Source: Flavobacterium reichenbachii (GTDB taxonomy: Bacteria; Bacteroidota; Bacteroidia; Flavobacteriales; Flavobacteriaceae). Taken from it: a stretch of DNA of 64,000 nt. The position numbers were made by a program, and so were the translations under genes. Location of the stretch: NCBI RefSeq assembly GCF_002217435.1, contig NZ_MUHF01000009.1:119580-183579 (forward strand), given 5' to 3'. The number at the start of each line of letters is the position of its first letter. Position 1 is the stretch's first letter. This document shows, piece after piece, positions 25,551 to 32,960 of this stretch. The notes under the pieces were generated by a model, which was not told where the DNA came from, made no database searches, and saw only the letters and a list, made by a program, of their open reading frames with translations.

Positions 25551-26855
25551 ATGCAAATTACAAACCAAGCAGGCGATCAGCATGAAGTTCCGACAGAAGG
25601 CGGAAAAGCAAATCAATATCTTTTACCATTTATTCTAGTTACCTGCCTATTTTTCCTTTGGGGAATGGCACACAATCTAGATTCTGTTTTGATTCCGCAC
25701 CTCAAAAAAGCCTGTGAATTAAACAACCGTCAATCTACCTTAATTGATACTTCAGTATTCTTTGCTTACTTTATTATGGCGATTCCTGCGGGAATGCTAA
25801 TCAAAAGATTTGGCTACAAAAACAGTATTATAACAGGATTATTAGTTTTTGCTGTAGGAGCCTTTTTATTTGTACCGGCTGCTAACACGAGAACTTATGA
25901 ACTGTTCTTATTTGCTTTATTTGTAATTGGATGCGGATTAACAATTCTCGAAACAAGCGCAAATCCTTACGCAGCTATTTTAGGACCAGCAGAATCATCT
26001 TCAAAAAGATTAAATCTTGCAGCTTCTTTCAACGGATTAGCAGCAATGGTTGCGCCAATTGTAGGTTCATTATTTATACTTTCGGGTACAAATCATACAC
26101 CAGAACAAATGGCAGCAATGCCGGAAGCTGAAAAAGCAGCTTATTTACTAGGAGAAGCAGCATCTGTAAAAATGCCTTATATCGTATTAGGAACTATATT
26201 GGTTTTGGTTGCGATAATATTCTACTTTGTACAACTTCCTTCAATGAAGACAGCTCATACAGAAACCGAAGTTAAACCTGGTTTTTTCTCTGTTTTAAAA
26301 TTTACGCATTTAAGCTGGGCAGTTGTAGCACAATTTTTCTACGTTGGTGCACAAGTTTGTATTACGAGTTTCTTTATTCGTATCGCACAGCAAGGTGCCG
26401 GATTAGACGAAAAAACAGCTGGATATTACTTAGGAATTTATGGTTTCCTTTTTATGGCAGGACGCTTTATTGGTACTTTCTTTTTAAAATATGTAAAAGA
26501 TTATGTACTGCTTTCAATTTATTGTGTAATGAGTGTGGTGCTATGTCTAGTGGCTATTTACGGTTCTGGAATTGTAGTTATCTATGCGCTTGGAGGAATC
26601 GGATTTTTCATGTCTATTATGTTTCCGACGATTTTCTCTTTGGGAATTAAGGGACTAAAATCAAATACTGAAACAGGATCTTCCTGGCTGGTAATGTCAA
26701 TTGTAGGTGGAGCAATCATTCCTTACGGAATGGGAACTTTAATCGATATGAATCATGACGATATTCAGTCGGGATACATTATTCCACTAGTTTGTTTCTT
26801 GATTATACTTTCTTTTGGAGCTTATGGTTATAAAGTAAAAACAGTTTCAGAATAA
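25551..26855 (+). CDS. fucP: FucP-type sugar:H+ symporter (MFS)
   Basis: A 434-residue, 12-TM permease of the L-fucose:proton symporter group: FFLWGMAHNLDSVLIPHLK, then IPAGMLIKRFGYKNSIITGL, ILETSANPYAAILGP and RLNLAASFNGLAAMVAPIVG match FucP landmarks. The Glu of the ETSANP motif, important for fucose in E. coli FucP, is present. The TM1 Asp sits one position earlier (NLDS rather than NLND), so the sugar could differ. It ends the operon and has a strong terminator. It probably imports the 6-deoxyhexose or related sugar used by the divergent SDR, lactonase and dehydrogenase. Confidence 0.8.
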   Translation: MQITNQAGDQHEVPTEGGKANQYLLPFILVTCLFFLWGMAHNLDSVLIPHLKKACELNNRQSTLIDTSVFFAYFIMAIPAGMLIKRFGYKNSIITGLLVFAVGAFLFVPAANTRTYELFLFALFVIGCGLTILETSANPYAAILGPAESSSKRLNLAASFNGLAAMVAPIVGSLFILSGTNHTPEQMAAMPEAEKAAYLLGEAASVKMPYIVLGTILVLVAIIFYFVQLPSMKTAHTETEVKPGFFSVLKFTHLSWAVVAQFFYVGAQVCITSFFIRIAQQGAGLDEKTAGYYLGIYGFLFMAGRFIGTFFLKYVKDYVLLSIYCVMSVVLCLVAIYGSGIVVIYALGGIGFFMSIMFPTIFSLGIKGLKSNTETGSSWLVMSIVGGAIIPYGMGTLIDMNHDDIQSGYIIPLVCFLIILSFGAYGYKVKTVSE

Positions 26856-26889
26856 GTTATTCGCATTGTTATAAAAAATGCTTCATTTT

Positions 26890-26931
26890 AAAAAGCCTCC
26901 AAAAAAGTTAAATACTATTTGGAGGCTTTTT
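26890..26931 (+). terminator. Terminator of the CoA-transferase/permease operon
   Basis: The stem AAAAAGCCTCCAAA / TTTGGAGGCTTTTT (14 bp, perfect) has a 14-nt loop and a T-run. Confidence 0.88.
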
Positions 26932-27169
26932 TATAATTGCAGGTTTTTAAATTTTAATCTGAGATCAATACAACAAAATTTTCTTTATTAATTTTATATT
27001 TCTGCATTTTCAACTAAAAGTATCGTAATAGAAAAGTATAAAAGAGTTAGTATAATATTTCCTGATACATTAAAAAGATTATAAAAATCGAGTGAAGTAA
27101 ATAAGCTTTTAATTAAATAAAAAAGCAATGATTTTACAGCATCATACTCTAAAAAAAATGTTTTATTTA

Positions 27170-27446
27170 TTATTTAGACAGGAACATTACCAAGTATATT
27201 ATAATCAATAATGTTGCACTTAAAATGGCCAAACCAATCGGAATTAACCATAAGGTTTTTTTGTTACCAGCCTTAAAATAAAAGATGTAAACCAGAATTA
27301 ATATTACAATATAATTGCTAAAAAATTTAATTCTAAAAATCTACTGGAAATTGACCACTCTCATATTTGTGAGTATAGTATAAATGCACAAATCCAGCTA
27401 TTTGTAATAGAGTAATGATTCCAGGAATTATTATTTGTTTATTCAT
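27170..27446 (-). pseudogene. Decayed small membrane protein gene
   Basis: An ATG at 27446 opens MNKQIIIPGIITLLQIAGF and runs to an in-frame TAG after 34 codons. Beyond it the translation continues, with one further frame change near 27301, into a very hydrophobic C-terminus containing LIPIGLAILSATLLIIIYL and a final stop at 27170. The total of 277 bp is one base more than a multiple of three, as expected from a single insertion. Two or three membrane helices would have been encoded. It lies just beyond the lipoprotein array. The gap 26932-27169 shows nothing recognisable. Confidence 0.4.
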
Positions 27447-27465
27447 TATTGTTATTATCGCCTGG

Positions 27466-27541
27466 TGTAATTTTTATATTAACGATATTCTCTTTACAGG
27501 ATATTATTAAAAATACATAAATAGGTGATTTTTGTTTTCAT
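27466..27541 (-). pseudogene. Truncated, frameshifted 5' end of a lipoprotein-array gene
   Basis: An ATG at 27541 starts MKTKITYLCIF. After a one-base shift the frame reads LIISCKENIVNIKITPG, the conserved signal peptide, lipobox and first strand of the neighbouring paralogs, and then homology ends. It is a relic of a sixth copy. Confidence 0.65.
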
Positions 27542-27542
27542 T

Positions 27543-28215
27543 TTATTCGCAGTTATATTTAAAACCATCTTTTAAGTTTGCGATAGAATCCATTCTGAAA
27601 GTGGCAGATTCTTGGCGATTGACACAATAGATAGCTACAACACCTCCATAAAAATCATTGTCCTCATAAAGATGCGCTGAAATACTTTTCTTTTTTAGAG
27701 AAACATCAATTGCTCTTTGCAGTTCAGGATTAATCTTTTTCAATACGATAGAATCTTTTTTATGACTGTTAGGTGGTTGAAAATATCTGTCATAATCTTC
27801 TCTGTCTAATAAATTTACAGAAACTGGCAAATGTACAAATAGTGTAATATTGATAACGCTGAGATACTATGACAGCTTTACTATTAGCTTCTTCATAATA
27901 TTTATTGTCAACAATCATAGGATGGTATTGATTAATACTATAATTATCACATAGTTTTGAAATCCTTAAATCACGACCTGTACCATTTTTTAATTTAAAA
28001 CAAATTGGCATATAAATAAAAACAGTATTTGCTGGGTCTTTAATCCAAGGACAATCACGTTGAAGAAAATCAATATCAGGACGCTCTCCATAATTTAACA
28101 TATAACATTTGTAGTTTTTATCATTTTCGGTTGGTGTAATTTTTATGTTAGTTATTTTGCCTTTACAGGAAATTATCAACATTAAAATACATAAATAGGC
28201 GATTTTTGTTTTCAT
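27543..28215 (-). pseudogene. Array lipoprotein copy 5, interrupted by a frameshift
   Basis: Two open frames together rebuild one array lipoprotein. The first (from 28215) gives the signal peptide and lipobox LIISC (Cys 17) and runs to about VIVSQR. A one-base shift near 27865 then moves homology to the frame ending LKDGFKYNCE at 27543, through LFVHLPVSVNLLD and SISAHLYEDNDFYGGV. The intact paralogs have this as one frame of about 220 codons. Either the gene is inactivated or the base is a sequencing error; decayed neighbours on both sides favour real decay. Two bases separate it from copy 4. Confidence 0.75.
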
Positions 28216-28216
28216 T

Positions 28217-28894
28217 TTATTCGCAGTTATATTTAAAACCGTCTTTTAAGTTTGCGATAGAATCCATTCTAAAAACTGCCAAATGTTGTTTATCTACACA
28301 ATAAACAGCCAATGCTCCATCAATTCTATTATTTTTATAATAAGAAATACTAATATCTAGCTTTTTGAATAAAATATCAATAGCTTTTTGTAGTCGAATA
28401 TTAACATTTTTTATTACAATAGAATCTTCCTTATGATTTTTATATGCAGGAAAAAGCCTGTCATAATGTTCTTTATCTAATAATTCTATAGGAACTGGCA
28501 AATGAACAAATACTGTAGCATTAATTTTATCACCTGAATCTATACGAACCTTACCGTGTATGTACTCATAAAATTTATTATCAATAAGTATGGGGTCATA
28601 ATTGTTAAAACTATAGTTATCATTCATTGTCATAATTCTAATATCTCTACCTGTATTATTTTTTAACTCAAATGAAACAGGCATATAAATATATACCACA
28701 TTATTTGTTTCAATCCCTGGAAATTGATTCTTAACAATATCTGGATCGATTCGAGATTTATATTTTAAAATGAAGCTTTTGTATGTTTTAACGTTTTTAA
28801 CTGGAATAATTGTTACATCGGTTATTTTACCTTTACAAGAAATAAGTAGTACACTAATAATCAAGGTTATTTTTAGTAATTTCATGATTTTCAT
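28217..28894 (-). CDS. Array lipoprotein copy 4, putative T6SS immunity protein
   Basis: A 225-residue lipoprotein with signal peptide and lipobox LLISC (Cys about 20; a start at the second Met, 28885, would shorten it by three). Shared family features are CKGKITDVTIIPV, VYIYMPVSFELKNNTGRDIRI, FVHLPVPIELLDKEHYDRLFP, a final FRMDSIANLKDGFKYNCE and two Cys near the C-terminus (YCV and YNC) that could pair. It lies directly downstream of the displaced effector tail (28900-29290), as expected if a tail-plus-immunity unit was duplicated. I know no named family. The role is inferred from linkage to vgrG. Confidence 0.7.
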   Translation of the reverse strand: MKIMKLLKITLIISVLLISCKGKITDVTIIPVKNVKTYKSFILKYKSRIDPDIVKNQFPGIETNNVVYIYMPVSFELKNNTGRDIRIMTMNDNYSFNNYDPILIDNKFYEYIHGKVRIDSGDKINATVFVHLPVPIELLDKEHYDRLFPAYKNHKEDSIVIKNVNIRLQKAIDILFKKLDISISYYKNNRIDGALAVYCVDKQHLAVFRMDSIANLKDGFKYNCE

Positions 28895-28899
28895 TTTTA

Positions 28900-29290
28900 T
28901 TAAATAAATATTGATACAATAGTATACTCAAACACTTCTGCGTCATCCGTTTCTACTAATTCTAAAAGGTAGGAATATGTTTTAGCTTGTGGATTTTCGG
29001 AGTGAAATAAAATATTATCTTTATTTAACTCTTGGTAAGTTTTTATTTTACCTGTAAACACTTCATCGTGTTTTTTTTGTGAAATACCCTCAACTAAATT
29101 GTAAAAACCTTTCATATCTTATTTTACTACATTTTTTACTTCATTTTAACCTTTTCTCTTGGCATATTCCATTCTCCAAAACATAGTTTCAGTTATATCT
29201 TGCATAACCTGTGCAACAAAAGGTTTGGTAATGGTTTCTTCAAAAACAGCCAGCCCAAAGGTTACAGGAGATACCCATTTTGGAAGTGTT
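28900..29290 (-). pseudogene. Displaced, decayed copy of the effector C-terminus
   Basis: In one continuous frame this stretch matches residues about 420-548 of the effector encoded at 31311-32957: LPKWVSPVTFGLAVFEETIT, then TKPFVAQVMQDITETMFWRM and a tail with GKIKTYQELNKDN ending in IFI. Two in-frame TAA codons (29146-29148 and 29119-29121) fall where the intact copy has Leu-rich sequence, and about two codons are missing. The final 71 codons are open from an ATG at 29115, but a separate gene is unlikely. It resembles the orphan toxin tips left by recombination at Rhs and other polymorphic toxin loci. Confidence 0.75.
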
Positions 29291-29312
29291 TTTTTTGCGC
29301 GCTTTATAAAAA

Positions 29313-29984
29313 TTAATCACAATTATATCTGAAAGAAGTTTTTAATTTACTCAAAGAATCCATTTTAAAAGTTTCTGACTTTTGACGATTAACACAATAC
29401 ATTGTCAAAGCGCCTCCATAAAAGTCATTATCTTCATAAAGGTGTGCTGAAATACTTTTCTTTTTAAGTAAAAGATCAATTGCTTTTTGCAGTTCAGGAT
29501 TAATTTTGTTTAATACTATAGAATCTTGTTTGTGATTTTGAAACGTAGGAAAAAGTCTTTCATAATATTCTTTATCTAATAAGTTTTTATGAACTGGTAA
29601 ATGCACAAATAAGATAATATCTTCACTATTTCCTGAGTTTACAATAATTTTAGCATTCGCTTCATTATAAAATTTGTTTCTAATATTCATAGGCTGGTAA
29701 GTGTCAGAACTAAAATTATCCCATAATTTTGATATTCTTAAATTACGACCTGTGTTGTTTTCTAATTTAAAAGAAATAGGCATATAGATAAAAACAGTGT
29801 TTTCAGGATCCTTAATCCACGGACATTCATACGAAACGCTAGACCTAGGATTTTCTCCGTATTTAAGAATATAACATTTATAATTTTTGTTATTATTGGT
29901 GGGAGTTATTTTTATATTAGTTATTTTACCTTTACAGGATATTAATAATAGAAAAACGCATAAATAGGCGATTGTTATTTTCAT
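29313..29984 (-). CDS. Array lipoprotein copy 3, putative immunity protein
   Basis: I start at the ATG at 29984 (223 residues), which begins MKITIAYLCVFLLLISCKGK with lipobox Cys 17. A longer frame exists from 30011 but would overlap the upstream gene and spoil the signal peptide. Family landmarks are present: NTVFIYMPISFKLENNTGRN, LFVHLPVHKNLLDKEYYERL, SISAHLYEDNDFYGGALT and a terminal FRYNCD. One base separates it from the stop of copy 2. It is followed by the decayed effector tail. Confidence 0.72.
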   Translation of the reverse strand: MKITIAYLCVFLLLISCKGKITNIKITPTNNNKNYKCYILKYGENPRSSVSYECPWIKDPENTVFIYMPISFKLENNTGRNLRISKLWDNFSSDTYQPMNIRNKFYNEANAKIIVNSGNSEDIILFVHLPVHKNLLDKEYYERLFPTFQNHKQDSIVLNKINPELQKAIDLLLKKKSISAHLYEDNDFYGGALTMYCVNRQKSETFKMDSLSKLKTSFRYNCD

Positions 29985-29985
29985 T

Positions 29986-30621
29986 TTAATCGCAGTTATA
30001 TTTAAAACCATCTTTTAAGTTTGTGATAGAATCCATTCTGAAAGTGGCAGATTCTCGACGATTAACACAATATATAGATAAAACACCTCCATAAAAATTA
30101 TCGCCCTCATAAAGATGAGTAGATATACTTTTCTTTATAATTAAAGAATCTATAACGCTTTGTAGTTTAGGACTAATTTTGTTTAATGAAACAGAATCAC
30201 ACCTACCGTCATGGCAAGATTTTAAAAGTTCATTTAAAAAGTTTTTTTCAATAAGATTTGCGGGAACCGGTAGATGAACAAACATAGTAAACTCTGCAAT
30301 ACCTCCAGAAAGAATTTTTATTTTCCCATTAGCTTCATCATAATATTTTTCTTTATAAATAAACGGTGAGAATATTCCAGCATGGAAATTATCTCTAAGA
30401 TTTAACATTCTTAAATCACGTCCTGTTTTGTTGTTTATTCTGAAAGAAACAGGATGGTATATAAAAATAGTATCTCGCTTTTTATAATCAAAAATTTCTT
30501 CATTAGAAATAAAACATTTGTAGTTTTTATCGTTTTCGGCTGGTGTAATTTTTATATTAGTAATTTTGCCTTTGCAAGAAATAAACAGCCCTAGAACGCA
30601 TAAATAGATTATACTTTTCAT
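29986..30621 (-). CDS. Array lipoprotein copy 2, putative immunity protein
   Basis: At 211 residues this is the shortest and most diverged intact copy, beginning MKSIIYLCVLGLFISCKGK (lipobox Cys 16). The segment after the signal lacks about ten residues found in the other copies, and its middle part carries an extra Cys (SCHDGRCDSV). The C-terminal half SISTHLYEGDNFYGGVLS and the end LKDGFKYNCD agree closely with copies 3 and 5, so parts may have been exchanged between copies. Twelve bases separate it from copy 1. Confidence 0.7.
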   Translation of the reverse strand: MKSIIYLCVLGLFISCKGKITNIKITPAENDKNYKCFISNEEIFDYKKRDTIFIYHPVSFRINNKTGRDLRMLNLRDNFHAGIFSPFIYKEKYYDEANGKIKILSGGIAEFTMFVHLPVPANLIEKNFLNELLKSCHDGRCDSVSLNKISPKLQSVIDSLIIKKSISTHLYEGDNFYGGVLSIYCVNRRESATFRMDSITNLKDGFKYNCD

Positions 30622-30633
30622 TTTTGTTTTAAA

Positions 30634-31305
30634 TTAATCGCAACGATGTATATAACTTTCCTTTAGATTTGCTAAAGAATCAGATCGAAAAACAGCTAGT
30701 TTGTTCTTGTTGACACAATAATATGCCAAAGCTCTTTCCTTCACATTTTTACTGTCTGTATAGGAAATTAATATTTGCTTATTTTTTAGTAAAAGATCAA
30801 TTTCTTTTTGTAGTTGAGGGTTAATTTCTGTCATTACAATAGAATCTCGTTTATGATTTTCAGAAGTAGGAAAAAGCCTGTCATAGTGTGATTTATCTAA
30901 CAAGTTTACAGAGACAGGTAAATGTACAAATAGGGTAATAATAGCACTATTTCCAGAAGGAATACGAACCTTTCCTTCTATATTTTCATAATATTTATCG
31001 CCAATAAAAACAGGACGATATTGATTTATACTATAATTATCCCATATTTTTGAAATTCTCAAATTTAGACCTGTATTATTATCTAGTGTAAAAGTAATAG
31101 GCATATAAATATAAACAGTATTCTCAGGATTCTTGATCCAAGGGCATTCATACGTAACACTAGCTCTAGGACGCTCTCCAAATTTTTGCATATAAGATTT
31201 GTAGTTTTTATCATTTTCGGCTGGTGTAATTTTTATGTTAGTTATTTTGCCTTTACAGGAAATTATAAACATTAAAATACATAAATAGGCGATTGTTGTT
31301 TTCAT
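30634..31305 (-). CDS. Array lipoprotein copy 1, putative cognate immunity protein
   Basis: A 223-residue lipoprotein with lipobox FIISC (Cys 17), lying five bases after the effector stop codon. As the copy next to the full-length effector it is the likeliest cognate immunity protein. It has ENTVYIYMPITFTLDNNTG, ITLFVHLPVSVNLLDKSHYD and a final LKESYIHRCD, but its C-terminal third (QILISYTDSKNVKERALA) differs from copies 2, 3 and 5 and resembles copy 4, so two subfamilies exist. A periplasm-facing lipoprotein fits an effector acting on the envelope of sister cells. Confidence 0.72.
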   Translation of the reverse strand: MKTTIAYLCILMFIISCKGKITNIKITPAENDKNYKSYMQKFGERPRASVTYECPWIKNPENTVYIYMPITFTLDNNTGLNLRISKIWDNYSINQYRPVFIGDKYYENIEGKVRIPSGNSAIITLFVHLPVSVNLLDKSHYDRLFPTSENHKRDSIVMTEINPQLQKEIDLLLKNKQILISYTDSKNVKERALAYYCVNKNKLAVFRSDSLANLKESYIHRCD

Positions 31306-31310
31306 TTTTT

Positions 31311-32957
31311 TTATATAAATATGGTATCAATATTATAATCATATACATTTGGTTCTATTTCCATTAATGCTAGAAGATATGTATATGTCTTTGCCTGCTG
31401 GTTTTCTGAGTGATAAATTGTATTGTCTTTATTTAAATCTGAGTATGTTTTTATTTTTCCTGCAAATATTCCGTTGTGTTTTTGTTGTGGAATATTATAA
31501 ATTAACTCATAATATTGTGCCACATTTTTGTCAAGAGAAATTAGTGAATCTACAGCCTTTAAACCTCCTCTTTTTGCATATTCCATTTTCCAAAACATAG
31601 TTTCGGCTATATCTTGCATAACCTGTGCAACAAAAGGTTTGGTAATGGTTTCTTCAAAAACAGCCAGCCCAAAGGTTACAGGAGATACCCATTCCGGCAG
31701 TGACATCAATGCAATTTCTTCTGCGGTCATTAAGCCTAGTTTGGTTTCCTGAGCCATTGCTGCTTTTGTTGCCACATCTGCAGTGGCAGTCATCACCCCG
31801 CTTGTATCGTACATGGATAAACTTTTTCCTGCCACGGCATCACTCACATCATTGTAGAGATCAATATACCCCAGTATATTCATAGCTTCCTGCAGTACTT
31901 TTATCCCATAACTGCCAATGTCATACACATTGTAATAATCAGAAAATTTCTTACTTACCTGCGTGACACTAGTGTCTTCGAGTTTGGTTATTGCGGCAGT
32001 TTTTTTTGCTTTGAACGCTACGAATTCTTTAACTTCTGATATTGTGTTAGTTGTTGCTTTTCCGGTATGCAGGTTTATTTTTTCTTCATACAATTTTTTG
32101 ATTACCACGTTCGTTTTCCCACCAAAGTTGTATTGGGCTGTAACGGTGGTTCTTACTGCATAAAATTCTGCGACATTACTGTCTATACTTCCCACTATAT
32201 CTCCAGCTTCATTTTTCAAAAACACAATAAAATCGCCCGTTTGGCTGTCTATTACCTCTGGAAAACGGTACCTGCCAGGATTGGCTTCTTTAATGTATAA
32301 ATTTCTGGTATAATAAACATTCAGGATAATTTGTTTTGAATTCCATTCTGTATCATCATACGTCCAAATCCAGAAAAAATCTAAATACTTATCAAGTTCA
32401 AAAGGTCCTGTTTCATTTTCTAACTGCTCTTTCCATTCCGGAGTTAAAGGTAATTTAAGAGTAATTCTATTATATTCTTCTCCTGTATCTTTAACCGTAC
32501 CCGTTTTAAACAACTCTTTTCCGTCTACTCCAAAATCATCATCATCCAGATTTACGCCCTGCAAAAAAAAATCCATAAATACGGACCAGTCGTGATCCCA
32601 AAGTTTGAATTTTATTTTTGTTCCAAGAGGTACTTTCTTATTTACTCTGAGCTGAAAATATACAACATCTTCCAATTCAGCACGAAAACCTTTTTTGGTT
32701 TCGCTGTCAAGATAATCAACACGTATTTTTCCTTCGGGATCTTTACTCCACCAGCCACTTGGAAAATTACGGGTTTCATCAACAGGTTTCTCAGGCAGTT
32801 CTATTTCTTTATAATCTCCCACAAAATGTCCATCTTTGGCGGTCCATTTATTAATTCCATTAGTGGTAAAATTGGCATCTCCATCATAAGCATTAAAAAC
32901 AATTTCTCCATTGCTCGTTATTCTAGATGTGCCGCCTACGTATGTTTGCTTACTCAT
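31311..32957 (-). CDS. Putative VgrG-linked type VI effector
   Basis: This 548-residue protein starts three bases after vgrG and has no signal peptide. Residues 1-250 look like beta-sandwich modules rich in aromatic and acidic residues (FKLWDHDWSVFMDFFLQG, LDKYLDFFWIWTYDD), perhaps for loading onto VgrG. Residues 250-420 are mixed. The C-terminal 130 residues (LPEWVSPVTFGLAVFEETIT onward) are also found as a displaced pseudogene copy at 28900-29290, which marks them as the exchangeable toxin part. Hydrophobic stretches there and the lipoprotein partners hint at membrane damage; no catalytic motif is recognised. The role is inferred from position and duplication pattern, not from a known family. 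Confidence 0.6.
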   Translation of the reverse strand: MSKQTYVGGTSRITSNGEIVFNAYDGDANFTTNGINKWTAKDGHFVGDYKEIELPEKPVDETRNFPSGWWSKDPEGKIRVDYLDSETKKGFRAELEDVVYFQLRVNKKVPLGTKIKFKLWDHDWSVFMDFFLQGVNLDDDDFGVDGKELFKTGTVKDTGEEYNRITLKLPLTPEWKEQLENETGPFELDKYLDFFWIWTYDDTEWNSKQIILNVYYTRNLYIKEANPGRYRFPEVIDSQTGDFIVFLKNEAGDIVGSIDSNVAEFYAVRTTVTAQYNFGGKTNVVIKKLYEEKINLHTGKATTNTISEVKEFVAFKAKKTAAITKLEDTSVTQVSKKFSDYYNVYDIGSYGIKVLQEAMNILGYIDLYNDVSDAVAGKSLSMYDTSGVMTATADVATKAAMAQETKLGLMTAEEIALMSLPEWVSPVTFGLAVFEETITKPFVAQVMQDIAETMFWKMEYAKRGGLKAVDSLISLDKNVAQYYELIYNIPQQKHNGIFAGKIKTYSDLNKDNTIYHSENQQAKTYTYLLALMEIEPNVYDYNIDTIFI

Positions 32958-32960
32958 AAC

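Noticed and set aside
27543..27830. Separate 95-codon gene
   Set aside because: It is the second half of lipoprotein copy 5 after a frameshift.
28900..29115. The 71-codon open frame as an independent small gene
   Set aside because: It is the end of a longer region homologous to the effector tail, in the same frame but interrupted by stops; a relic is more likely.
29313..30011. Long start for lipoprotein copy 3
   Set aside because: The leader would overlap the upstream gene and displace the signal peptide; the ATG at 29984 fits the paralogs.
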